Position numbers and translations under genes: made by a program. This document shows, piece after piece, positions 47,877-58,676 of a DNA stretch of 64,000 bases (position 1 is its first letter; each line of letters opens with the position of its first letter). The notes beneath the pieces were generated by a model. That model saw only the letters and a list, made by a program, of their open reading frames with translations, was not told the origin of the DNA and did not search any database. This DNA is from Cryptomeria japonica (Eukaryota > Streptophyta > Pinopsida > Cupressales > Cupressaceae): positions 510,823,873 through 510,887,872 of the forward strand of contig NC_081415.1 in assembly GCF_030272615.1 (NCBI RefSeq), written 5' to 3'.

Positions 47877-50800
47877 ATGGGTTCTAAGCAATGTCAAAAG
47901 AAAAAAAAGAGGACAATGACAATGGACGAAATTCAAGCACAAAGAGAGAAGGAGACAAAATGCCAAAGAGATCGAAGATCACAACAACGGCAATTGAATA
48001 AAACTTCCGAAGCATCTAGTTCAGTGCCTGTTGTAGATGAAACCATTGAAGACATCATGATGGATGCAAGAAATGTAGAACCACACACGGGTATGACTGT
48101 TGATGCAAATGTTGATGTGGATGCGAATCCTGGTATGTTTTTAAATCCTGATGACTATGATGCCAATCAAATTGCTGATTTAAATGAAGCTGGATATAAA
48201 TTTCATACACCAATACGAAAAGAAATAAAAATTGAAAATATTACACCACCCTCTCTAAAAGAAAATGAATATAATTTGTTTACTATTGATAGCAATGTGC
48301 TAGATAATCTTAATGGGTTAGTTTCTTGGAGACAAATCAGAACACATGCAAACAGATTATATAAACAATTTTTCTATAATAAAAAGTTAGGATTCCAATG
48401 TCAATTAATGCTACAATTAATAAAAATGTTAAAAATGCGTAAAGTCATGAAAAAAATAGGTATTTATGCAAAACCAAAAAGAAAAGATGAATCATATAAG
48501 CAAGTTGTATCTACTATTGCCAGTGTCATCGATTCTATAGGAAAAACAAGTCGATCTAAAGATAAGAATGCAGCACGTAGAGTTATAATGACTGCTATAG
48601 TTGACAAAATGATTGTTAGTAAAAGAATGTTAAGTGATATAAGTGGATATTTGAACTTACATCGTAGAACCTTGTCAAGAGCGGCCAAAAGAAGAGACAC
48701 AATTGAAATTGATCCACTAAACCATTGTTGGAGTTTTAGTGGTAGACTTCAAAGGTCGGACATGAAATTAAATGATGAAACTAAACAATTAATTGCAAAA
48801 TTTTGGCATGATAACACTAGAGTTTCATCAAATGCTAGAGATGTTTTAAAGTTAAGGGTGGGATCAAAAATTCGTGATCCTCATCCAAAACATCTTCTTG
48901 ACATGACTCAAACTGAATTCTTTAAAAAATTTAGTGATGAATCTGTGTTAATGAATTTATGAATTAGTCAAAGATCATTTGAAAAATGCAAACCCTGGTA
49001 TGTTAAAATCAATAAACAAAGAATATCTTCTTGTTGTAAAACTCATGTCCAGTTTCGTTACTATTATGATGTTTTTCGATATATTCATTGTATGTTGCAT
49101 GGTAATGATCTTGTGCAGGATTGTGGTGTTTATGTTCCACTTGAAACTATAAAAGATTTTATTGGAAGTTTATTTTGTAAACCACCTAATGAACAATTAT
49201 TTCTTTCCAGTTCATGCATTTATGGTGTTTGCAATTTATGTGGGAACTATTCTTTGATAGGTGAATGTTTGCATGAACATGTTTCATCTGAGTTTGGACA
49301 AAAAATGGTTGATGTTAGGAGATTTAAAAATATAGAATACCCTCTAAAGGATGGAAAGATGGGGAAACGTTTAGAATTGATTACAGAATAGAATAGTGTG
49401 AATGCATTTATTAGTGAGTTTAAAACTCATATTGTTCCAAAATATGTGAAACATTCCCAACATGCCCGATGGCTTGATGGACAATTTCGCATATGCAAGA
49501 ACACATTTCCAGTTGGAACAATAGTATCAGTTGTGGATTTTGCAGAAAATTATACTCTAAAACCACAAGAGGAAACTCAATCACAATACTACAACTCAGT
49601 GCAAGTGGCCATATTTGTGCACATTATATATAGACATGACCATGACAGTACAGAAGATAATAGAAAAATTTTGAGGGAGTATCATTTCTATGTTAGTGAT
49701 AATCGATTACACTCTTCAGAGTTTGTCCAACATTGCTTCGAGGTATTTTATGATAATCTTAAGGAAAGAGAAATTGACATGAAACAGCATATGATATGGT
49801 CAGATAACTGCACTTGACAATTCAAAAATGCAAGAATGTTTTATTGGCTATGCAAAGTTCACAAGATAACCAATGTCCAACATTTATGGAGTTTTTTTGA
49901 AGCGGGACATGGTAAGGGGGAACACGATGGAGCCGGTGCCTGTATAAAAAGAGCTCTTGCTAGAGAACAATTGAAATTCGAGGATGCAGTGAAATTCAGA
50001 GATGCTCGTGCAGTTGTAGATTGGTGCAATTCAAAGTTGTCAAAAGGATCAACTGAAAACTCTGCAATTCGACGTTTCTTCTGGTTGATAGAGGAAGATA
50101 GTATTCCTATTTGGCATGATTGTAATACCATCATTGGATCAGCTAAATGGCATTCGTTTAAGAGTTCTAATTCAAACACATGGACTATATTCACAAGGCA
50201 ACTTGCTTGCTTTTGTCAGTTTTGTGTTTCCAGAGATTGGGAATTTTGTGAGAATAAAGAATGGGTTGAAGAATGGCAACAAAGATCATTGACACCCATA
50301 GATGCAAATGATCCGCATGAAAGAACTGATGAAGATATGGATCAAATGTTTGCATCAAATGACTATGATCGCATTTCATATCTTATACAACAAGGTAAAA
50401 TTACTTTTAAAATTTGTTTTGATTTATTAAATAGTACATAAATTTATAAAATCTTACAGTGTATATTTTTGTTTTTATTTCTCATTAAATATTAAAATAA
50501 AATTGTTTTGTGCACAGGACATGTCTATGCTGTTGTTGCACCAGAGGACAATGAAGAGGGGACAAAGTATTGGTTGGCTCGATGTGTAGAGCCAAAACAT
50601 AAGCTAACTACTCCTCGAGTAGATGATGATGGTTATGACTATCCAATAGGATCTGTGGTTGTTGTTGGCACTTGGCTACGCAAATATCGAACAAGAAAGA
50701 ATGGATTGCCCGCATTTGAAGATTATGAATTAGAGAAGAAGATTATACATTACTCGCATTTGGTAGTGGCAACTAATATAAAATTGGATAGATATCGTGG

Positions 50801-50903
50801 CAGGCCTGCTAATAAACAATTATGGACTCTCTCTATGGAAGAGCACGAGACAATTATAGATGCTTTGCAAAAGAGAGAGGATGCAGATGGTATAACGGAA
50901 TGA
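47877..50903 (+). pseudogene. DDE-type transposase of unassigned family, one intron, three nonsense codons
   Basis: The start ATG at 47,877 (aaaATGG) opens a frame of 967 codons with one intron (50,395-50,517; caag|gtaaaa ... gcacag|ga). In-frame stops at 48,960 (TGA), 49,389 (TAG) and 49,815 (TGA) are the only lesions; no frameshift occurs. The N-terminus is basic (KKKKRTMTMDEIQAQREKE, KCQRDRRSQQRQ). A Cys/His cluster lies near residues 440-470 (CIYGVCNLCGNYSLIGEC). The catalytic-like core has VDFAENY (Asp at about 554), WSDNCT (Asp at about 643) then QFKNARMF, and FFEAGHGKGEHDGAGACIKR (Glu at about 675, Asp at about 684). The C-terminal exon reads YWLARCVEP and SVVVVGTWLRKYR, perhaps a BAH/SH3-like domain. 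I recall this HGKGxxDGxGxxxKR signature in uncharacterised animal transposase-like proteins but cannot name the superfamily. Confidence 0.75.
50395..50517 (+). other. Intron in the transposase gene
   Basis: The intron is 123 bases, AT-rich, with a GT donor and a tgcacag acceptor. Splicing joins QQ-G-HVYAV in frame (phase 1). A poly-T stretch precedes the acceptor. Reading through would stop within 15 codons after the donor. Confidence 0.8.
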
Positions 50904-51806
50904 ATCTAGTAAAATTTTGTTTCAGGTCTACCACAAGTAGAAGGCATCAATGAAAACAAAGTTATTTAAATAGACTGTTTATTTTATTTTAGATATGTCT
51001 TCTTGATTACATTTTGTGCACAATATACATAAATGAGAGACTATTGGTCAAATTTATGAATGAGATAATTATGTTTTAATCAAGTTCTATTCATTATATT
51101 TGTTAAATGATACTTTTTAATTTAGAATATATGTTATAATTATAAGATATGTTTCTATACTTAGTTCATGATGTATGCACATTTAGTTTATCTAATCACA
51201 AGAACTATTTAAATGAAATTCCAAAAATAAAATTACAAGTCCACATAATGCCTATAAAGTTGTTTAAGCACAACTTCCATAAATAAAATTTCAAGTCCAC
51301 ATAATATATAAAGTATGCACAAAATTTCAAGTCCACATAATTTCAAGTCAATATATATGATCTAATGTGCACATAATTTCAAGTCCACATAATATCTAAT
51401 GGGCACAATACACATAAAGTATGCATGTATAATATATATGATCTAATCCTATTATGAAACTATCCATATATATAAAGTATGTGTGTGCACGTGTAAACAA
51501 ATATGTAAAGCCTGTAAAATAGTACATATCAGAGCCAAATAAACAGTAAAATTTCAAGTCCACATAATCCATATAATATCTAATCCATATATATGTCTAG
51601 ATGGTAACATGATGTTCACTCCACATAATATCTAATGTGCACAAAAAATATAAAGTATGCACAAAATATATATGATCTAATCCTATTATGCAACTATCCA
51701 TATATATAAAGTATGTGCACGTGTAAACAAATGTGTAAAGTCCATAAAAAAGTACATATCAAAGCCAAATAAACAGTAAAATCTAAGTGCTATCATCAAT
51801 AACATC
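50904..51806. repeat. Intergenic region between convergent genes, with direct duplications
   Basis: The word tttcaagtccacataat occurs about six times at 51,230-51,620. A direct duplication of about 130 bases links 51,411-51,550 and 51,650-51,782 (tatatgatctaatcctatta, gtgcacgtgtaaacaaat, agccaaataaacagtaaaat). The region holds both 3' ends: the transposase stop at 50,903 and the stop of the minus gene at 51,807. Confidence 0.7.
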
Positions 51807-52330
51807 TCATGGTCTCTTGTCCCCGAGACGTGGTCCAGATCCACCTGTCTCATGCTGTACAATAAAAAAATAATATTAAAATATTACTTGAAATTAACTA
51901 TTAAAAGAATCATTTATCAAATATAGTAGAATTCATAAATTAAGTTACAAACTTACCATATGCTCATCAGATCCTCTAGCAGTATCTCTCTTGTCCCCAG
52001 GACGTGGTCCAGATCCACCTGTCTCATGCTATACAATAAAAAAATAATATTAAAATATTACTTGAAATTAACTTTTAAAATAATCATTTATCAAATATAG
52101 TAGAATCTGTAAATTAAGTTACAAACTTACCATATGCTCATCAGATCCTGTAGCAGTATCTCTCTTGTCCCCGGGACGTGGTCCAGATCCACCTGTCTCA
52201 TGCTGTACAATAAAAAAATAATATTAAAATATTACTTGAAATTAACTATTAAAAGAATCATTTATCAAATATAGTAGAATTCATAATTTAAGTTACAAAC
52301 TTACCATATGCTCATCAGACCCTCTAGCAG
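51807..52330 (-). repeat. Exact 174-base tandem unit, each carrying one exon
   Basis: Exon starts at 52,202, 52,028 and 51,854 are 174 bases apart, as are exon ends at 52,305, 52,131 and 51,957. Each unit holds a 72-base exon (HETGGSGPRPGDKRDTARGS plus DEHM) and a 102-base AT-rich intron. Copies are nearly identical in introns and exons, so duplication was recent. Exon 5 shares only its last ten codons (DTARGSDEHM), and exon 8 ends after 16 codons. Confidence 0.85.
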
Positions 52331-54022
52331 TATCTTGTGCAGTATCAACACCAAATGTAGTGCTAGCTAACTCCTGTACAAGGTCAAATTCAAAGTGTCC
52401 AATTAAATCTTAAATTAAGAGTCAAAATAAGATCAAATTAAGTATTACATATTAATACCTCAAAGGATGTCGATGTGCGTTCAAATTGGCTCTGATCAAA
52501 ATTATGAGGATAACCTATCCTAATGGTAGTGTCCACCTGCATACATGCATTTAAGGAAATCATATTTAGTGAACATATATATGTGTACTAAATAATTTCA
52601 AGTTAAGTTACAATATTGTAAGAGTTCATATTTAATTTAAGAATTATAAGATACATACCATAGATGGTGTCACAATAGTCAGACCCTCTTCTCGATGTGA
52701 TGTAGAGGGTCCCTCATGACCTGAATCCTGGAGAAACAAGCATTCAATGTATCAACAAGAAAATTTATATAGTATACGATGATAACATATTAACTTAAAA
52801 AGATCTAGTACAATGTCTAGATAGAAATTTATACTATACCCCATAAGGTGTGCCGAGTTGTGTTCCAGTAGATGCAACATTGACTCTAATATTAGGCGTA
52901 GTCCTTATCTACATAAACAAAATTTATTTAATGAAGTATTAGATTGTATAAAAAAAGAGATGCACTTAGTTTATACCTATATTTAATGAAGTACATAAAA
53001 AGATTGACATGTACATGTATATATATCTATACCTGGTCAAGATGAACATCCGAGCAAAGAAAATCCATATAAGATGTCATCATACTATCATCTGCTGCAT
53101 CATGCTCATCTGGAACTGAAGTAGATCCTGCAGCACTAGTAGGACCTACACACGTCTCATGACAACTCGAACACATATGTGGCATCCATCGAGGAGCAGA
53201 TGCCATGTGAGTAGCTTGCTCACTCAGGTTACCTGTGAGGGAAGTCAAAGCATCTAATGTCGAAATGAATGATGTATTTTGAACATCTGCAGGAATCAAT
53301 GGAGCAACAAGTGGAACTATGGGTGGATCTGGTAGGGGATTATTACTCTGTGCCCTTAATCTATGCTGTGGCATTCCACGACCAACACCCTGGAATGACT
53401 TAATATCAAAATAATTTGGTTTTTGGTTCATTACAAACTCACAGTATAATTTCTTCAAAAAATAAAAAGGGACCTCATAATTACGATGTGGTGGATAATC
53501 AAAAACCATCCACCATCTATCCCAAAAGTATCTAGCCATTTCTGGATGCACACACCACCTAATTGTAATTCTTTTCTGGTTAGGTTGCATTGGTTCTCTT
53601 GTTTTTGGGTTGGTAAAATATGGACATAAATGAGCTTTGGTTATTTTCAAATCAGTGATTTGTCTATAAGTTAAACCATCGGCATAAAAATCATGCAACT
53701 CTTGTCGTCGTCTATGAAATTGATCTAATTGAGAATCAACAGATCTAACTGACTCGACAACAGTTTGCATTGATTTTGCAAACTCTACAAGATGGGGTGG
53801 TGTGACTTTCTCATTTTGGATAGCAGTAATGTTTTGTTCAATCACTTGTAGGTTTTCATTAATTCGTTCTCTTAAACGAATTTCATCCAATCTAGGGGGT
53901 TGTGGTGGTGGTGGTGGTGGTGGTGGTGGTGGTGGTGGTGGTGGTGGTGGAGGTGGAGGAGGAGGAGGGGGTTGTGGTGGGGGATTTTCACCTAATAGTT
54001 CATCTATGTCAAAGACATCCAT
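51807..54022 (-). CDS. Second transposon protein, eight exons with duplicated microexons, function unknown
   Basis: The spliced frame is inferred from sequence. Exons run 54,022-53,033; 52,908-52,840; 52,727-52,659; 52,536-52,459; 52,373-52,305; 52,202-52,131; 52,028-51,957; 51,854-51,807. Each junction has GT and AG, each internal exon is 69, 72 or 78 bases, and all are phase 0, giving about 488 residues ending KRP-stop. The start at 54,022 (atcATGG) is chosen because atatgcag just upstream could be an acceptor; an ATG at 54,043 is the alternative. Exon 1 has a long polyproline run, a helical part (RLRERINENLQVIEQNITAI) and a compact block (LTYRQITDLKITKAHLCPYF, WCVHPEMARYFWDRWWMVFD). Small exons are rich in Gly, Ser and Asp. 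I recognise no family. Convergent to the transposase, it may be an accessory DNA-binding or regulatory protein; that is inference. No stop lies in the spliced frame. Confidence 0.65.
53900..53975. repeat. GGT/ACC trinucleotide microsatellite coding for polyproline
   Basis: An uninterrupted ggt run followed by gga/ggt variants encodes about 30 prolines on the minus strand inside exon 1 of the second transposon gene. On the plus strand the same run gives polyglycine, a shadow frame. Confidence 0.85.
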
Positions 54023-54043
54023 GATAGCAAAGAACTCCTGCAT

Positions 54044-55090
54044 ATATAAAGATATACATGAATTATATACAACTCTATGTCAAAGAAGAATCATTTGTTT
54101 TCATATATAATCTTTCTATAAAATTTAAGATATCAATCCATACACAAATTCTCTTACAAAGTTGAATAAGAAATGAAACTCTTACATAAAAATCAACACA
54201 ACATGCCAACAATTAAAAACAAAATTAACCTTGCAATATTTACTTTTAAAATAATCAATTTCAACAATATTTTACACATACATTTATAATTATCAACTAG
54301 AATATTATTTTGACTAACATTCCAAATAAAATTCCTAACATACTATATGATCCTCATTAATACACATCCATAATATTTCTTTAACGGATACATCTCCTTC
54401 AAATCATCACATCGTAATGCTTTTTATTTTAATAATTGAAAGCTTTAGGAATGCGGTCATGCACAAAGGGGTCCACTATCATACTTGCAAGCACTTGTTC
54501 ATCACAATATTTTATTGTTTAATATGCAAAATTTTGAAAGATTTTGATATGTATAGACAAATTAAATTTTTCATATAATTAGAGGTGAAATCAATTTTGA
54601 ATTCTACCTCAATGATTGAGGGGATCTTACAATTTTGACTTTAAATATAGCTTCATTTATACTCTTTCATAAATAAACTAAAATAGAAGCTATAAAGAAT
54701 TGCTAAATTCTAGCAATATATGTGTATGCAAGCAAGCATAAAAAATAGGATGTAAGGTGCTTAAATTGGCAACATAACATTGCATTACAAGAGTTCTTGA
54801 AAATAGCTCATATAATGATTTATTTGTAGTCATGAAGGATAGAGGATTAAATACTAAGATTGTTTTGAGAGATCAATGGAGTAGATTGATTGAAAGGATT
54901 GTGTGCATTAGAAGCTTCCAAGTGGCAACTTATGTTTGGTGCACATGAGGAGTTCATGATCCAAGAAATTTTTGAGGAAAAGGTCTTCTTAGGGGCGTAT
55001 ACACCAAGATGTTGTAAAAAAAGGTAGCCAAATGACCAAAAAAAGATAAACACGAGTGCGTTATTGGGAAATTCATTTAACGCATTTGAG
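54044..55090. other. Upstream region of the second transposon gene, no gene
   Basis: AT-rich DNA. It should hold the promoter of the minus-strand gene. A minus-strand frame at 55,053-54,847 (68 codons) has no family likeness. A possible 3' splice site (atatgcag) at about 54,040 suggests a 5' UTR exon further right, which I could not place. Confidence 0.45.
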
Positions 55091-55099
55091 GTCTTTTTT

Positions 55100-55335
55100 G
55101 TAGTGATTTTTTCTTACACTATCCTAGGCTTGTTTACACTATCATAGGTTCATTAGGACTATCCTAGGTTCATTAGGATTGTCCCAAGTTCATTATGGCT
55201 TTCTTAGGCTCATTAGGACTTTCTTAGGTTCATTAAGACTGCCCTACATTCATTAGGATCATTTGAGGCTCATTGGGACTATCATATGTTCATTGTGATT
55301 GTCCTAGGTTCATTAATTTAATTCGTGTGTTCATT
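55100..55335. repeat. Minisatellite of about 21-base units
   Basis: The unit 'ttcattaggactatcctaggt' repeats about eleven times with drift (ttcattaggattgtcccaag, ctcattaggactttcttagg, ctcattgggactatcatatg). It lies within the DNA transposon, between the second gene and the right hairpin array. Confidence 0.85.
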
Positions 55336-56390
55336 AGGACTATCTCACGTTCTCAAATAGCTTCAACTAATATCTTAAATTAACTATTTTTAAAAAAAAT
55401 AGCTCCTTAACAATTTAATATTATATACAATCGAATATGATTTCAACTTCAAACCTTGTGCACCTTTTAAAACCAAAAGATGTTGTTAAAACCATTCTTC
55501 TAATATTAGCTTAATCATAACATAATCTAATAAATCTTCCTCAAAATATCTACCAACTTCAAATCATATATTAAATCTTTTATAATATAAATTACATTCT
55601 AGATATACCAATATACTTCTACAGATATTCAAAATACTTCTTGGGAATTATATTTTTCAAATCTTTCTGATGTATATATAATTAGCACCCCATTTAGAAA
55701 AATCATTATCAATCAACATTATAAATCAAGAATATTTTTTATTTTGATTTAATGAATTATATATTTGGCATATTAGCTTCCTTTATGAACCTATGTAAAC
55801 CAAACTCCAATTTTAGTAACTTATCTAGCTTTGCTCTAAAATTGTGTCCATAATTGATCCTTTTATACCATCACATGACATAATAGGACCATAATAGGAC
55901 CTTTATGCCATGGCATGGCATAAACCTAAGCCTAAACTTTCATATCTAAAATTTGAAGAGTAATGTTAATTACTTTTAAGGTTATACTAATTTAGTGGTA
56001 ACTTTTGTATTGCCTAATGAGGATTAAGAACAATTTAGGTACATATGTTCGGTTTTATTTCAATTTCATTTTTGAACATTTTTGTTTTTGTTTCCATTTC
56101 ATTTTTCGGTTTTTTGTTTGTGTCGATTTCATTTTGTTAATTATCTAGGTTTGGTTTTGGTTTCTAAATTTGTTGATTACGGTTTAGGGTTAACTGTTCA
56201 AAAATATTTTAGATCAAAATCAAGAATTTACAAATATAAAAAATAATTTATTTATATGCTACTATTAAAAAAAACTAAATAATACACACAAAAAAATATA
56301 TATATATACAAGAAAATTATGAAATGTGAAAATAGATGACTGAATGTGTACCTAGGATAGTGGTGGAGGCTTGAAGTGGAAACCACAGCA
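55336..56390. other. AT-rich non-coding part of the DNA transposon
   Basis: No coding signature on either strand. A tattt-rich stretch at 56,030-56,170 repeats 'ttttgtttt/atttcattttt' words. A (ta)n run lies at 56,293-56,308. Confidence 0.45.
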
Positions 56391-56645
56391 CGGGGGCCCA
56401 TTTTTTATCTCTTCTTGTCAACTCACTGTAACGGTGAAAATGAAAAATTGTCCAAAAAAACGGTAAAAATAGAATTTGAAAATGGGCCCCCATTTTTTAA
56501 AAACGGGCCCCCGTTTTGTTTGTAAACGGGGGCCCGTTTTATTTGGCTTTGGCACCCCGTGACCTTTTGGCTCGGGAGGCCGAACCATTAACGGGCCCCC
56601 GTTTTTTAGAACGGGCCCCCATTTTTTAAAAATGGGGGCCCATTT
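56391..56645. repeat. Right hairpin array of the DNA transposon
   Basis: Units of the same 14-mer family recur: acgggggcccatt (56,391), aatgggcccccatt (56,480), aacgggcccccgtt (56,503), aacgggggcccgtt (56,525), aacgggcccccgtt (56,590), aacgggcccccatt (56,610) and aatgggggcccatt (56,630). Variants with 'aatggg/ccatt' are C-to-T or G-to-A changes of 'aacggg/ccgtt' at CpG sites. Pairs again face each other, as in the left array. Confidence 0.88.
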
Positions 56646-56690
56646 TGTGGAGCACGTTTTCCAACGCACAGACTTCCGCGAATTTGTGAC

Positions 56691-57183
56691 TCATTAGCTT
56701 GCACATACCCATTATGCTACTTGGAAAATTGATGCATGGAGTAAACTAATGGAAAATATAATTAACTCATTATATTGATTGATCCTAAGGATGATCTCAA
56801 ATGTCACTTGGGTTGGCTCACTAATAAAATCATGAAAATTGGTACCTTAAGAAAGTATGTATCAAAGGATCTCATCTTTCATATTGAGAAATGTACTTTA
56901 ATTAAGGATGCTTGGCAAAAGTTTCAATACTTGTATGGTCAAGTTGATGAGACTAGGGGATATCAAATTGATAGTGATCTCACCATGTTAGATCCTGAGA
57001 ACTTTGATACAATACAAGATTATTTCACTAAGGAAAAAGAGTTGAGGGAACAACTCAAGGATTGTGGCATTGATAAGAAGGATACTCAATTGATCTTTAA
57101 TTTGATGGGCAAGCTTCCACAAGAATATGCAACATTTGTTTCTAGTTTCCAAACCCATATGATGACAATGGGTTCAAGCTGAA
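56691..57183 (+). pseudogene. Copia gag remnant
   Basis: Gag packages copia RNA. The text opens inside the conserved N-terminal part (HYATWKIDAWSKLMENIIN near 56,715), directly at the transposon edge, so the first residues are lost or displaced. After one stop it stays open for 135 codons: WLTNKIMKIGTLRKYVSKDL, FHIEKCTLIKDAWQKFQYLY, DLTMLDPENFDTIQDYFTKE and LIFNLMGKLPQEYATFVSSF, typical of the UBN2/retrotran_gag family. It ends at a stop and frame change at 57,182. Confidence 0.88.
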
Positions 57184-57579
57184 CAATGCCTACATTTTAT
57201 GCTTTCACCGACATATTGATGATGGAACAAACTAAGATGATAATGGTGGGCATTCTTAAGACTTCTAAGTCTCAAGCATATGCGGCAGCTCAAGGGAACA
57301 AAGGAAATAAAAAAAGGACAACTCAAACAAGAAGAAAAGGCAATCAAAGCCTTAGGACAAAACACCACCTTCTCCACAACAAGGGCATTCATCCTCTTCC
57401 AAGAAGGACAATTCACCAAAGAAGGAGAGACCAACTTGTGCCTATTGTAAACAGGTTGGTCATGAGGAGCATCGTTGCCATTCTAAGAAGATTAATGAGC
57501 TCCTCCATATCCTCAAAAAGAACAACATTGATTTGCCTAATGCCTACAAGAACGAGGATTCATCACTTTCCACTTTTAA
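57184..57579 (+). pseudogene. Copia nucleocapsid with CCHC zinc knuckle
   Basis: Read in a frame different from the flanking pieces, 57,437-57,478 encodes CAYCKQVGHEEHRC, an exact CX2CX4HX4C knuckle that binds RNA and zinc. Upstream text is Lys/Gln/Ser-rich; downstream text reads KINELLHILKKNNIDLPNAY. Two frame changes separate it from gag and protease. An 267-codon frame over 57,186-57,989 covers it in the wrong phase here but is the right phase for the protease beyond. Confidence 0.85.
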
Positions 57580-58676
57580 AAGGGGAAGAATTTAAGGCAA
57601 AAACAAGTGGAAAAACTCACTCTTTTGGGAAAAGAAAAGGACAATCTCTTTGTGCTACTACAAGTCATGATTCAGGGACTTCTTCTCATATGGCATCTTC
57701 ACAGTCTATGTTTTCTTCATTTGAACCTTGCACCATGCCACAGATTTTGATGGGCAATAATACATACATGGATGTGATTTGGAAAGGAACTATTGTGATT
57801 AGGGATAACTCTTTCAATGATGTGTTTTGTGTACCCCATTTGACAAACAATCTTCTTTCCATCTATCAAATCACATATGGGGCAACAAAGAAAATTGTGG
57901 AGTTCACACCTGAGTCAGTTATCATTAGAGACTTCGAGATTAGAGCTATCATTACGACTGGGGTGGTTTATCATGCATCTCGGTTATAATCCTTTTCAGA
58001 TTTTGTTCCTATTAATGAGGATGATTTTACATATTATGATAACACTTCTTGTGATGGTTCAGATTTTGAGGATAACTTTGGGTACTTGAACTTGGGGATT
58101 CTCACAAGTGACCCCATTCTTGAGCCTTGCATTACATCTCCTTCTATTGATATCATACAACTTGTTGTACCTGATGATGCAAATGTTGCTACAATTTTTC
58201 CTTCTTGTGATTCAGTGCAGTAGGATATTCCTTGTCTTCCAATTTCACTTCAATGGGATGACTACTTGATAGACATTGTAGGTTTGTTTGTGGAGTCCTT
58301 CATTGCAAATTTGGGAGACATCATTGATGATATTCATCTTCTCTTTGATGAAGATGATTCTTCTTTGATTGTTGTGAGGGAACACTCTGACCCTCCTATT
58401 CATTTTCTACATGATCATTCTTTTGATGTTGACATGTTTGTGGATTCTTATGTTTGGCAGTTGGAGGTCTCTTTATCCTTAGAGGAGACATGTGAGTCTT
58501 TGGAGCTTGTTCTACATTCTTCTCCGCTAGATCTTGGAGAGCCTTTTTCAGCAGTGTGGATCAGTACACCACCTTTGGAGGGGGTATCTTTCACCATCGA
58601 CATGGGAACACTTGAGAAGATTTCAGAGACCTCATTCATCATGATTTTTTTTCCTTCATCGTCCCTTCATGATTAG
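57580..58676 (+). pseudogene. Copia protease fused to an unknown acidic domain
   Basis: One phase runs from about 57,580 to 58,676 with stops at 57,987 (TAA) and about 58,221 (TAG). The protease has DSGTSSHMASSQSMFSSFE (active-site DSG at 57,669-57,677), ILMGNNTYMDVIWKGTI and VFCVPHLTNNLLSIYQI, all usual for copia. In normal elements GAG-pre-integrase follows; here, after TTGVVYHASRL, the text turns into an acidic Asp/Glu/Ser/Leu-rich region (DYLIDIVGLFVESFIANLGD, HLLFDEDDSSLIVVREHSDP, SYVWQLEVSLSLEETCESLE, LDLGEPFSAVWISTPPLEGV). I recognise no family in these roughly 220 residues. Confidence 0.8.

Larger units (their letters stand above)
47450..56690 (+). mobile_element. Two-gene DNA transposon with GC hairpin arrays at both ends
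   Basis: Both ends carry arrays of the 14-mer aacgggcccccgtt and its reverse complement (47,504-47,700 and 56,391-56,645), a motif seen nowhere else in the window. Between them are a DDE-type transposase gene (47,877-50,903, +) and a convergent second gene (54,022-51,807, -). The block splits the copia element from its gag start. Boundaries are approximate: no clear terminal inverted repeat outside the arrays and no target duplication was found. The transposase lacks the signatures of Mutator, hAT, CACTA, PIF/Harbinger, Tc1/mariner and Helitron. Confidence 0.7.

Noticed and set aside
53802-54110. Plus-strand 102-codon frame with polyglycine
   Set aside because: It is the opposite strand of the polyproline run in exon 1 of the minus-strand transposon gene and has no other signature.
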